From: Nematostella vectensis
Lineage: Eukaryota > Cnidaria > Anthozoa > Actiniaria > Edwardsiidae
Reading direction: 5' to 3'
Length of the DNA stretch: 60,000 nucleotides
NCBI RefSeq assembly: GCF_932526225.1
Contig: NC_064037.1
Span: 17,214,471 to 17,274,470 of the forward strand
Positions 34,601 through 47,000 of this stretch are shown here, one piece after another; within the stretch, counting starts at the first letter, position 1, and the number at the start of each line of letters is the position of its first letter. Made by a program: the position numbers and the translations under genes. A model generated the notes under the pieces. That model was not told where the DNA came from and searched no databases. It saw nothing but the letters and a program-made list of their open reading frames with translations.

Positions 34601-36131
34601 CGTTTACGCTACACTTCTATTTTCCGTTTGCTTGTCATGAGTTGTTTTATCTTGAGGGCACTTTGTGCTGCATATTCCTCGATGTAATTTTTCATGACGT
34701 TTTCGCGTTACCATCCTACTTAACAAAGGAGCTTTGCCGTTCCTTGACATAGCATTAAAGTACGCTGCTGGTGGTGTGGCTGAACAAGACACGTTGCGTC
34801 AAGTACGTGTCGAGTCGGGGTCACCCTCATTGTCATAGTTACCCACATAGGCACATTTAGACAGCAAGAGATTTACCGACTGCGTGCGATATGGCCATGG
34901 CATGAATTAGCCCTGAATTACACACGACGACTTTCCCGCTAACGACATCTCAAGAATTATATGCGACTTGTTCGTTGTATGCTCTATAAGCGCGCGCAAC
35001 TCACTTGTACTTTCCGATAAACGACGTGCTAGTACCCTGATCAAGGAACTTAGTCCTCTATGGAAACACATTTGGCGAAAATAAAATATGCTTAAGCTTG
35101 ACATGGAAGAGAAAAAACCCGCATGAACCGGAGACAAATGGGCTTTTTGATCCCGCTTTTGTTGAACTAGTCTTGGGCTCCTACGACTTTTTTTTCCATG
35201 TCTTAGCTGTCTATCATAGCTAGTCGCTGCGAAGTCGTTGGTTTGATCACACTTACGGCATACAGTCGTTTGACAAAATGTTGTCTTGAACGGGCTTTGT
35301 GACTACCCGACAAGCCCGCATGTAAGTATGGGTAAAAACCACTGAAGCGCCTAGCTGAGAGAGATGAGCCTACAATTACACACGGCCTTAAATAAATCGC
35401 CCCTGTGATTTTTTTACTAATCGACTGATCGGCTTCTTTTTCTAGGTTGTCGGAGAAGACTATCTCAAGAGCCATCGTCTTCGTCCTCATTCAATAGAAA
35501 GAACATATCGCCTCTTGGAAACGGCTCCGTTTCTGCATTGACAAAAGACACTAGTTTACACAAAGTAACAACAGACAACACTTCAAGCAACAGCGATAAA
35601 CAGAGCGAGAAATGCAACGTTAATGGTCATACTCGCAACAGCAGAAACAGCACACCACATGGCTCAAAAATGAATCTTCACAGCAGTCAAACAGAACTGA
35701 ATCCTGTGTACAACAGTTCCCCTACACTCACCGAGATCACACCCTCCAGCCCTGAACTTACCCCCATCAGCAGCGAATTGGCACCCTCCCTTGACCACTC
35801 CCTTTTGAACGGCGACATTTACTCCTCGGATATAACTCCTACAAGCTCAAGTTCCGCGGATGTTGAGCCCAAGTCTCGTAACTTGTCGGACGCCACATCG
35901 TCAGCCTCGAGCGATAAGAAACTTGAACTGAAAGGGTCACGCCTGATTTCTCTGTATGAATACGAGGGGAGTGCATTTGATGATCTGACGGTACATGCGG
36001 GAGAGTACGTCTATGCAAATCTGAAGGACCAGATCGTACCCAAATGGATATGGGCTTACTCGCCCTACAGAAAACGGTCGGGTTTTATACCTGAGGCGTA
36101 TTTGAAAGAACCGGTAGTTACCGATATTTAA
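28693..36131 (+). CDS. Adaptor protein with three SH3 domains (possibly Dlish-like)
   Basis: Three exons: 28693-28735, about 28862-29608 and 35446-36131. They join in frame to about 491 residues. SH3-1 (about 87-140) reads VKAAHDYSSEDPEELNLSKG through NEGFIPFSYC. SH3-2 (about 205-258) reads LTVLFNYKARYENDVSVERG through EEGFIPRTFV. SH3-3 (about 429-484) is C-terminal, ISLYEYEGSAFDDLTVHAGE through SGFIPEAYL. Between them lie a basic linker and a Ser/Thr/Pro-rich linker. There is no catalytic domain, so it should act by binding proline-rich partners. Three SH3 domains, a short MAFLCP start with a cysteine that could be acylated, and the linker sizes recall Drosophila Dlish (Dachs ligand in Fat signalling), but that is from memory and unverified. 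The ATG at 28693 fits; exon 1 is tiny (14 codons) and is supported only by a good GT donor and by frame. Confidence 0.75.
29922..34004. mobile_element. 4.1-kb element with ~600-bp terminal inverted repeats in intron 2
   Basis: Sequence 29931-30495 (starting CTTAAGACCAGC) is mirrored by 33435-33995 (ending GCTGGTCTTAAG) at high identity, including the TCTCCCGCACCCGGATTTGA segment at both ends. The mirror extends outward to ATCAGGC. The interior of about 2.9 kb is mostly non-coding with nested repeats and poly-C tracts. No transposase motif is recognisable, so it is likely a non-autonomous or decayed long-TIR DNA transposon. The frames MSQIRVRETKNYFSASI at each end are simply the TIR. Confidence 0.75.
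31604..32016. mobile_element. Small inverted-repeat element nested inside the long-TIR element
   Basis: The left end GGGGGACTCCGATAAAAACA then GACGGGGGTGATCGTC is mirrored at the right by GACGATTACCCCCGTC followed by TATATTTTTAGAGAGTCTCC. Between them are three to four diverged copies of a unit of about 75-80 bases carrying CCCTAAGAGATAGCA, an A-run and TTTAACACCC. The arrangement is MITE-like with an internal tandem array. A long C run follows at 32010-32030. Confidence 0.6.
35262..35427. mobile_element. Tc1/mariner-like MITE next to exon 3 acceptor
   Basis: The left end CAGTCGTTTGACAAAATG (preceded by TA) and the right end TTTACTAATCGACTG are inverted relatives. The interior (CATGTAAGTATGGGTAAAAA and CCACTGAAGCGCCTAG) matches the reverse complement of the MITE at 14147-14312. 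It ends 18 bases before the acceptor at 35444-35445. Confidence 0.7.
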
Positions 36132-38033
36132 TCTAGCAGGCCTGTTGCTCTGGAGTCATTAGGAACTTAACGCGGGGAACCTGTGCTCTATTCAATTGTG
36201 TATTTGTTTATGTTACCCAGACAAAATAGATGGATAAAGTTTAGACTTTCGATATTTTTTCCATTTTTTGTTTTTCTTTTATATTGGAATAGCTTTCAAA
36301 ATTGAATATGAGCAAACTAACGGAACTGACTGGGGTGAGGGAGGCGTTGCGTTTTTAAGGCTCCCCGTATTCAGTATTACCCGCGAAAGATATCATCAAG
36401 TTAGAGAGCGAACGGTGAGTATGGCCGCACGAAGGACTGGGGAGAGGGAGGTTTCCCTCAACCCTAGATATGGTGCTTATAACAACGACAAGGGGGAACA
36501 GAGTTTGTTGGACTAAATGCTGCGCAACGGGGTAGTAGCTCAGATTACGCAAGTTGGCCAGCTTTTCTAATCAAACGCGGAGTTCGCGTCGCAAACAAGG
36601 CACAAATTAGAGGGAAGTCCGTGGTAAATTATCAGAATTTGGCCTAACAAACACTGTTTCTCCTGCCCTTGCAGGACTACACTCAATCTCATGCTGAATT
36701 CCAGTTACCCCGCGTCATGATTGAATTGTGAGAATGGTCGATTCTTGTTTTTTTTCTCTCCCTCAGAATAAGTACAATAGGTCACTTTCATTGAAATTAC
36801 TCCACTCACAATTTTAGTATATTTACGTATAAAGATTTATTTGTAAAAATAGAAATAAAGATATTTATTAATTACATTTCTTTGAAATAATTATATAAAA
36901 AGCGATGTTGTGCTTAAGAACGTGTAATGGATAAACTGGTTTTTACAGTATACTCAAATCCATTTTATCCAAAAAAAAATTTCATTTTACTTTTTTTAAG
37001 CTTCAATTATATATGCTTGATGTGCGAAAAGCTTTCTATAAAATATCTAAGCACTTTTTGAGCATAAAATCGTGCATTTATAAAATCACACCTATCAAAA
37101 TGTTTGACTAATTTTCAATAGCGTATGCTTTTTTTTAAAAAAAAGGCTAACCCACCTGCCAAGAAATGCATTGCAAAATTGCTGATTTCATTGGTAAAAA
37201 AATACAGAAAATTCTTACTTAGAGGTTTATGTTTAATAGTTTGACTTTGATAATGCTGTAATGGTGCAGGAACATTTATGACTGCCAACGAATTTGACAA
37301 ATGTTTTATCTTTTTCTTGCATCAAAAATGGCTGCCAAAGCAGTGCATGATGGATAGTGTGAGTTAGCCTTTCTAGCCTCTTAGATCCTTCAAATATCAA
37401 TGGATACAAGATTTCTCTAACTAGAAGATGTAGTTTGTCCCAATATTAGGTGTTTTCCTGATATCATAATGTAAGATAGAAATAACTATTTTAGCAACTC
37501 CCTAAGTAGAGTCACGACTTCGGAAGGACCATTTTACTAACTGGCAATCCACTTAGAATGTGCAATGTTTAATTATACACATCTGAACTGGCATGTGAGA
37601 TTCTTTGAAAAATATGTTCCTTATTATATTTTGGTATATATTTTGTACTTCATGCAGAAAATGTGCAGATCTTTCAAACAAATGTTTTAAACAAATATTT
37701 TAATACCTTAAAAGGTATTGTATATGTTTTTAAGCATTAATATTGTCTTAATATTTGCTTGCATAATCTTAAAGATAGGCCTTTGCTGTCCACTAGAATA
37801 TCACTGCTCAACAATAAGTAGTATGAACCTATTCCAAATAAAGTTGCAACTGTGGGAATCCATGTATTCTAATTTGCAGACAATTGCAAGTAAAACAAGT
37901 GCAAGTCTGGAAAGCTGAAAGCTTTCAAAGACTAATATCATTTATAACCACTATACAATCTACGACACAATGATTCTGACCGTGCAACCTTTTTGGAAAA
38001 TGTTTCAAGATGTCACCTTGCAATAGCTGATTT
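36132..38033. other. 3' UTR/intergenic space between convergent genes
   Basis: AT-rich, no supported coding exon or RNA gene on either strand. Probably the two 3' UTRs back to back. Confidence 0.5.
36837..36869. terminator. Candidate overlapping convergent polyadenylation signals
   Basis: Plus strand: AATAAA at 36854-36859, about 720 bases after the three-SH3 stop codon. Minus strand: AATAAA (read as TTTATT) at 36837-36842 and 36864-36869, about 1.2 kb after the giant coiled-coil stop codon. The spacing suggests the convergent transcripts end in the same few dozen bases. Motif-only evidence in AT-rich DNA. Confidence 0.4.
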
Positions 38034-41000
38034 TTAGACATAGTTCTCAGTTATTCCATTTTCTCTTCTTCCTCCTACGCTTCTCTCCTTCTTGCAGACA
38101 GGGCACTGCTGCTGGGATGGGTCGCCTGCTGCATGTTGATGAACTGGACAATTTCCCATCGCGTTCAGGATAGGGCTGCAGGAATAGTGCCTTGAGTACT
38201 CGTCCCCATGGCCCTCTAATGACCTTCCTCTATGCCTTGGTAGTGAGCGGCTTCGGCGTCCTGACTGTGGCGATCTCCTCGGATCCCTGCGCTCTCTTGG
38301 GGTTGTGTGCCACTGACTTTCCTCCATTCTTTCTGCTGACCCATTTGCTAGAATACTTTCTTGTGGTGTTGTTTTGTATGAGAATTTGTAAGATTGTTGA
38401 TTAAGAGTTTCTTCCTTGTTCCTTGAACGAGGAACAGATAGTGAGATCTCCCTGTAGCCAGCGCTCGGTGGGAAGCTTGCTTGGACCCTAAGTGAAGTGG
38501 CTGTGGTTTGTGTTATCACTTCCCCAGTATGAACATCACCAGCCTGTGGATCATTCAATACGGACGAAAAAGCTCTTTCTGAGTCACTTCTTTGTACCTG
38601 ATGAGAAGACTGCAGACTCTTGTGTGCTGATGGTGATGGGGGCCCTCGCTGTGAGCTAGACCTCTGAACTGTAACCTCTTTGGTTGGAGATGATGATCTT
38701 TGAGAGTTGCTCCTTTGCACTGGGGGATCCCTTGGTTGGGAGCGTGACGTTGAGGTTTGACGCGTGTCAGCCACTATCCTCTCAACTTTAGCTTCCTTGG
38801 TTTGACGAGAAATTGATGTTGAAGATGAAGAGCTCATTTCTGGGTATCTCCTATAAACTGTGACTTCTCTCTGACTAGGACTTCTCTCCAGGCTTTCCAT
38901 CTTCACGGCGACTTCTCTTGTGGGCTGAGCAGAATTTCTCTCTGGATCTTCCCTCTGTTTAATGACTTCCCTTGTTGGTTTGCCAGGATATCTCTTTAGC
39001 TCTTCCCTCTCTATTATGGTTTCTCTAGTGGACTGAACAGATAGTTCCTCCGGGCTCTGTGAGATGACTTCCTGCGTGAGTTGTCCCGAAGTCTCCTCCG
39101 GTCCATGCCTTTGTACAACGGCTTCCCGTGTTCTTTGACCAGATCTTCTTTCCGGGCTCTCCCTCGTTATGGTAATTTCCCTAGTGGACTGCTCAGAACT
39201 TCCTCCTTGAGGTCCTCTCTGTACAGTCACTTGTCTTGTGGAATGAGGGGATCTTTTTTCTGGCCCCTCCTTCTTTACTTTGACCTCCTTAGTAGACTGA
39301 GTAGACTGTACCAATGAAATAGAAGATGTCGAGCTTCTTTGTTGTTGCCCTCTTTGCATCGAGGGTTTGCGCGGAGATAGATGACCATTCTGTGCAGAAA
39401 ACGACGATGATGAGCTTCCCCGTGACTCATCTCTAGGTCTTAACGAGTTGTTGGGTAACGCGTGGCTGGTTGATGAGGTGAAGCTCTCACGCAAGCTCTC
39501 ACGCGATGCATTCCTTCTGTCTCGTAACTGCTCGCACGCTCTACGTAATAAACTGTTTTCTTTTTTTATCTCTATGGCTTCATCTTCAGATTTCTTCAAA
39601 AGGGAACGTAGGTGCTCATTTTCATTTTCAATACGTTTGAAGCTCTCCATATTTTCAGATACAGGTTTCTTAGCGTCTTCTTGGGCATTATTCAATAGCT
39701 CGCGCAGTTTAGTATTTTCTTTTTTAAGTCGATTTAAATCTTCCGTTATTAGCTGAGTTCCAGGTTCTTTTTTCGCTTCTTCTATAGACTTTCCGAGTAG
39801 CCCGCGCAGATAGCTGTTTTCCTCCTCTAGCCTTGCGATTTCCTGATTTCTCTGATCAACATCACTTTCTCTGTTGTCCGGCAGCTTTTTCTCATGTCTG
39901 AGTTTCTCCACCAGCTTTGACATCGCGTCAATCTGTAGCTGTGATTCCGCGTCGTGTTTCTCCAACATCCGTTTCCAATGCTCTGCTTGTGCTCTCATCC
40001 TCCTAAGCTCCTCCTGTTGTTTGTCAAGCCTGACAAGGAGATCTTCTCGGTCACTCTCTGAATCCCTTTTGGTGTGAATCTGAACCTTTAGATCCTTTTC
40101 CAAGCTTTCAATTCTCGACTGCAGAATCTTTTTCTGTTCCTTGAGACGTGTGTTTTCATAAAAGAGTTTCTCTAATTGCTCACCGACAAAATTCTCCCTG
40201 CTCTTCTGTAGTATCATCTCCTGAATTTCATCGTGTTGTTCCTGGAGAGCCATCTCAAGCTGGTGTCTTCTCGTCTCTGCATGGTTGACGCTAGAGTTCA
40301 AGATATCCTTATCTTTTTCTAGAACTCTCACTTGACCTTCAAGTTTCCTTACAGAAGTAGCAAGACCTTCATTCTGAGCTCTTAACGAGATTGCTTCCAA
40401 TTCTTTTCCCTCGATGCATTCTGTTAATTCTTTGATTCGGCTTTCCAGTTTTCGTTTGAAAACGTGGGTTTCCTGTATGAGGGATTCTTTTTCGTCTTCG
40501 ATTTCCTTAATAGTGCTGACAAGTGCCTCAGTTCTTTGTTTCATGGTCTCTTGATCACGCGTCACCTTATCGTACGCTTGCTTACCCTTGATGACTTGAA
40601 CTTCAAGCTTCTTATTCCTTTCTTCAAGCGCCTGAATCTTTTCTGGGAGCCCCTTTGACTCCTTCCCCTTGTCATCCTTGATGTTACGTGTTTCTCTTAC
40701 TTCTTTTACCAGACTTGTCTTTCTTTTGTTCATCGTTTCTATTTCCTCCTTTAGGCGTCCAAGTTTGAGTTTAAGATTCTGCTCGGTCTGTTCCATGTCT
40801 TTCATTCGATTTTGAAGTTTTGAGAATTCACTCTGAATAGTTTCCTGTTCCTCTCGCTCTGACACCAGAGATTCTACCAGCTTCTGAATCGCTTGACGCG
40901 AATTAACCTCTTTCGTACCTCCACTTTCGATGATTCTTCTTAGTTCATCCTGTATGTACCTCAACTTCTCAAGAGCCCTCTCTTTCTCTTTGATCGTATT

Positions 41001-44000
41001 GCTCAGCTCAGCTTCTAGTTTGCTATTTCGGCTTTTTAAAAGTTCGTGTAGGCTACTGTCGCCTTTTTCTTTCTGTTCTTGAAGTCCCTTTTCAAGCTCT
41101 TGTATCTTTGTTCGTAAGCCGTTCAAGGTGACTTGCAAATCCTCGGTATCACTTGGTGACATGGTATCCAGTGTTTTTACAAGGTTTTCCTTGTCCGACG
41201 ATTTTGTGCCGTTCTCGTCCACTGTTCCTCCAATTCCGGTGTAAAATCCAACAAGTCGGCGTACTTTGTCAACTTCAATTACCAAATCAGCGACAATTTC
41301 CCTAAGCATGCTATTATTTTCTTCTGTTTTCTTGAGTCTTCTTAGAAGTCTTTCCTTTGTTTTCTGGGAATCCTCAAGAGCTCGCTCTATCTTCTGCTTC
41401 TCCTCGATGACAGCATCTATTGTTTTCTTATCATCATTGTCAAGACAAGTACCTTCTTTAGAGCGTTTTAAATATTCCGCTGTTTTCTCGATAACTTCTT
41501 TCATTTCGTCCTCAGTCTTGCGGTGCATCCCGTGTAGTTCTTTTACAGTTGAAAAAGTTGATCTCTTGCGTTCAAACTCGACGGAATGTTGCAACTCACG
41601 TTTGACTTTGTCGAGTTCTTTCTCAAGTTCGGCTATTTCTGCCTTCAGTCTCTTGGTCTCTTCATTGTGGAGCCTTTCCTGTAGCCTCAGCTGGCGTTCC
41701 TTGTCAGAAACCTCGTGAGTAAGATCAAAGTTCTTATCTCTAGCCTTCAGAATCTGCTTGCGTAAATTCTTCGCCTGGTTTTCCAACATGATGATTTCAT
41801 TTTGGGCGCTTTCCATAGATGACGCCTTAGCAACAGGCTCTGAGCCAAGATCCGGGACTTGAGAGACTTGAGACGCTACAGCACATTCTGATGACGTCAC
41901 TTTTACTTTCTCGACTATGGAAAGCTTCCGTTTTTTGAGATTTTCGTTTTCCTTGCGAAGTTCTTCTTTTTCTTTTTGTAAATCCTCTAGGTCTTTCCTT
42001 AAATTGAGCTGAACGTTGTCGGCCTGGCGTAATCTCCTTTTCAAATCTTGTTCCTCTTCTTTGAGGGTTTTATTCTCACTTTCCTTGTCCTTGATTGTCT
42101 TCTCATCGATGACGCGATCCTTCGATGTTTTGTGAAGCTCGTCTTGAAGGTTCATTAGCTTGCCATCGGCGGCTTCGAGACGTGCTTTCATTCGCATGTT
42201 TTCTATTTTGAGTCTCGTGACTTCTTCTCTGTCAGCACTATTGGAAGGTGCACTGTCCAATTGGTCCACCACAGCTGCGTGAAGCTCTTTCTCTTCAACT
42301 GCCTCGATGTCTTCGCAAACAGCTTTCATGACCTTCTTGATCTGTTTATCTTTACTGCTTTCTATTCGGTTCATCAAGACTGTTATTTCTTCTCTTGCTT
42401 CGTGTAACTCGGTTTCTTTTTGCCGAAGCTCTTCCTTTGTCTTCTGCAGCAGCAACAGCTTTTCCTCCAACAGATTTTGTTTTTCAAGGAAGAGTTTAAC
42501 TTTCTTTTCTGTTGCTACCATTTCTTTTTTCACAGCTTCTGTCTCCCTTCTTCTTTCAAGTAAATTTCGGCTTAACTCTTTACATTGCTTAACTAAGTCT
42601 CTATTTTCGTTCTCTAATGCTTCAATTTTCTCTAACAACGGGCTCCGTTCTTTTTCACTCTCAGACAGCTTTCCTTCGAATTCTCTCTTGGAATCTCGTC
42701 TTTCGCGAAGAAGTTGTATAGTTTTACGCTCCAGTTCCTTTATCTTTGTTTGCAAAGGGGCTTGTGCTTTTTCAGTAGCCTCAAGCTTTTCTTTCAGTGT
42801 ATTAATTTGCAAGTCGGTGCCCTCCTTGTCGAGCTTTACATTCTTCTTTAACTCTAAGAGTTCATCTTCAAAGTCATCCCTCTCATTCAGCGCCTTCTCG
42901 ATGTCGTCATGTAGCCTCTTTCTCTTGTCGCGCATCTCTCCAAGAATTTCCTCGAGTTCCTCCTTATCTTCAACGGTTTCCTCTATGCGCATGCGCAGAT
43001 CACTATTAGTTACCCTCAGCTTCTTGACTTCGTCCTCTATTGTCTTTTTCTCACTGTTAGCTGCCTTGACTCGCCCTTCTACTTCTGAGAGTTTCGTCTT
43101 AAAATCCTCAATCTGGTTTGTCAAACGCTGTAACTCCAAATTTTTGTTTTCCTTGTCCTTGATCTCCTGTTCTAATCTCTTCTTAAATTTATCGTTTTCA
43201 GTCTTTATAGACTGTATCAGAGTTTCTTGCTTGTATGCTCTGTTCTTGTCATCATTCATTTGTTTTCGCAGACTTTCTACGTCTTTCTCGTAGCGTTCCT
43301 TTTTCATTTTCTCTCGTCTTAGATCTTTTTCTGATTTCTGATTTACGTCCTCGAGAGCTATAGCGTGAAGCTTCTTCAAAACTTCAATTTCATTTCTCAA
43401 TTTCTGGGCTTCATCTTGCATCTGTTGTTTCTGTTCGAGTAGTCCCTTCTCTGACTTGAGCTCTTCTATTTCTTTGATCATCTGGTTCCGTTGTACTTTC
43501 AGTTTTTCCACTAAACCTTCGGCCTCTTCCTTTTTTTGTTTCTCGTTTCTTCTTTCCTCCTTTAACTCATTAACCATAGACGTTAGATCTTCGTTTTGTT
43601 TTTGTGATTCACGGAGACTGGTTTTGAAGTTCTCACGATCTTTTTCAAGCGAATGCATCAGATCTTTTCGTGCAACAAGGCGTTCGCGCAATTCCGCTGC
43701 CTCACCCTCCGTCTTAGAACACTTCAGATTCAGATCACTTTTCTCCGCCATCACTTCCTCAAATTTGACTTTTAAAGCTTCATCGGTCTTCCTCAAGCTT
43801 TCTAAGCTTTCACTTAAACTCGCATTGGATTTTTCTATATCTGCAATTCGCCCTTTTAGCTCCTCGTTCTCATCTAAAATTTTCTGCATAAAATTCTTAG
43901 ACACGCCGAGCTTTTCCTGTAAACTGCTAGATCGCTTTTTCAGCTTCTCCTTAGTTTCCTTGTACTCAGATTGAACACTGCTGTTGTCCTTTTCGAGGGT

Positions 44001-47000
44001 TTCAATTTTCTCCGTTAATTCCCCAATTGACTTATCTCTATCTCTTATTTCCTTTTTCAAAGCGTCGACATTCTCAGTCCCAGAATGAAAGACTTCGGAT
44101 ATACTTTCTAGCTGGCTTAAAGCAACTTCTAATTTCTCGAACTTTTGCTCGGCTTCGTGAAGTTTGTCTTCAGAAAGTCTGAGCTCATTCTTCAGCTGGT
44201 TTCGTTCTTCTTCTAGTGCTACAATTCGATCTAAGTTTGCTCTCATTACTTCAGATCGATCTAATGGCATTACCTCCGTTTTCTGCATTTCTCGAGACTG
44301 CGTTGTACTATCAACATCTTCTGGGCATGCCTCCATTACCTGGGAATCAACCTCTACGACGAATTCTTTTTCCAAAGGAACCTGCTCCGATTGGATGCTA
44401 TCTATAGGTGATCCCAACATAAATTCTGCACCAATCTCCTGAATTGATTCTTGATTTTGCAAAACTTCTTCTTGACACGACGGCGATTCACGGAGAGAAT
44501 CGTGCTCCACAGGCTTAAGAGGTTTCTCGGTAGTTAATTGTCGGCATACATCGTGCTCTTTCTCGAGGTCATTAAACCGATCTTCGAGTTCTCTCTTACT
44601 GCTTTTAATCACTTGAAGTTCATTTGTCAGTGAAACAACTTCTTGTTTCAGGTCACTGCACATCTGTCTAGTCTCATCAAGTTTCATAGCTTTATCGGCT
44701 GCTTTCTTTGCAAATTGCTTATTTTCTTGTTCTAGGGTTTGTAGGGATGCGTTTATTGTCTTGAGGAAATTAGTTTTTGTAGTGATCTCCTGGGTAAATC
44801 GCTTGTTGTCGTCCCTCACATATTGCAATTGCTCCAGCAAGTTTCTTTCCCTCTCAGAGCTCTCTTGTAATTGCACCTTTAGTTTTTCAATCTTAGATGT
44901 TAACTGAATAAGTGATGTTTCAGACTTGCCTTTGCTACTTTCCGCAGGTTCTGTATCAAAACCATTTTGCCCGTGTTCGCCTTTTACTCGTTCACTAATG
45001 ACAGCTTCAGAAGTTTGTACCGACACCCTCTGCACATCGTCTTTCAAAATAACGTCCATTTCTTGGTTTACTTCGTGCAGGAATCCAGTAAGCTGGTCCT
45101 TTTCTTGAACATTCTTCTCCGCCTCCTCTTTAACATTATTCACCTGCTTTTCCAGGTTTTCGATTTTCTCTCGTAACTTCTGAAGTTTGACATTTGGGTC
45201 AGAGTCCGGCAGGGTTTCCTCGTTCAGAATGTTTTCGATCCCTGAATTCAGTTCATTTAAAATATCACTAAGCTTAGAGTTTTTGGAAAGGATCTTTTCG
45301 ATTTCATCGTTCGCTTTCCTCATCTTTTCTCTCATCTCCTCGATTTCGTTATTCTTTTCCTCGTTTTTCTTTACCATTTCTGTTGCCTTTCCATTTTCTA
45401 GGTTTTTCGATTTACTCAGTTCATCAGCTAGCTCCTTGTTTTTTCTGTCCATTGAACCCAACTTGATCTTAAGCACCTCAATATCTTGCTTTTCTATCCT
45501 TAGGGCATTCCTAGTCTCAGCTAGGTCTGCTTCGGTCTTAGCATTGGTAAGTTTTAGTTGACAGACTTCATCGTTAATTCTAGATTTGTCTGCCGCCGTA
45601 ACATCTCGAGACTGCTGAAGGTTTTGAATCTCAGCAGAGAGTTCAGCACACTTCTTTTCTAGTGACTCTTTTTTGTATTTCAAACCTGCTGCATATTCTG
45701 CAATCTCAAGCTTCTTCTCCATCGTTTCAATAGCCTTCTCTTCCAGCTCTATCAGCTTCTTGATCCTTTCCTCAGCTTCTTGTTTCATTGTCGAACTTTC
45801 CCGCGATAGCATTTCGACTTGTTTTTCAAGATTAACTGTCTCTTTTATTGATATTTCCAAGTCATTTTCAGTCGCAATAAAACTTTCATGCAGCATATTT
45901 CTTTCCTGTTGTAGCTTTTCTATCGTCTTATACATCTCTTCTTTCTCTGCGTGCAGCGAGCTCACTAGTGCTGAATTTTCCTGGATTAGCTTCTGCTTTT
46001 CTGCAACTAGCTCGTCAATCGTGTGTTCGAGATCCTCTTGTATTGCCAACAAGTCATGTTCGCTCTGCTTCAACGTGTCGTTCTCTTCAATAATGGCGTC
46101 CACCAACCTTTTCACGGAGTCTGCATCGTCTTGTGCTTTCTTCACCTCACCTTTAAGGTCCGTGACTTCTCGACTCTTTTCATCTAGCAGCTGCTTATTT
46201 TCATCGTCAAGCTTGTCTTTCTCGTCATTCATTTCTGACATCTTCTCGTGCAATGAGTTGACAAGGTCTACCTTTTCTTTAAGAAGCTTGTCCTTCTGCA
46301 CCATTAGCTCATCAATCTTTTTCTCCGATTCAGCAAGAAGTGCTAAGTACTTGTTTTCTCGTTCTCTCAGAGACACATTATCCTCGTTAGAAGCGTCCAA
46401 TGCGGTTTTTAACTGCTGGTAGACGTTTAGTGCGTCATCCAATTCATCCTCGATATCTAATCTACCCATACCGTCACCAGGTGCTGCTTCTAAGGTTTCT
46501 AATGACTCTGTCGCGACAGCTTCCGGTACTTCCTCTTTTGACGCTTCATCAACTGAAATCAAACCTTCCTTGTTCTTATCGCCTTTCGATTCTTCTATCT
46601 TCAATTCGCATTCTTTGTTTCTTTGTTTCAATTTTTCATTGCTTTCTTTGATTATTTCCAGCGTTGATTTCGTGTCATCTAATTCCTCAATAACAGTATT
46701 TAGCTTCTCTTTCTGCGTTTTAAGTTCAGAAAGTAGTTGTTCTTTCTCTGCCTCAATCTTTGCGTTTTGTCCTTCTAGCGTCTGTATTACCTCGACTTTT
46801 TCTTGCATCAGTTGATCTGTGCTTTCTACAAGACTTTCAAGCTGCTTCTCAAAATCTGCTTGCAGCTCTTGTCCATCAGCCTCCATTTTCCTCAGCTGGT
46901 CGTTTTCTTCTTTAATCACCTCGAGCGCACCCTCAAGCTGTTCCACGTGGCTCACAGATTCCTGAAGTTTCTCCTTTAGAGCTTCATTTTCTTTCTCGAT

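Noticed and set aside
42307-43293. Ser/Phe-rich plus-strand frame of 328 residues opposite the giant gene
   Set aside because: Antisense shadow of a Glu/Lys/Leu-rich coiled coil, which naturally gives Ser/Phe-rich open frames; no domain or splice support.
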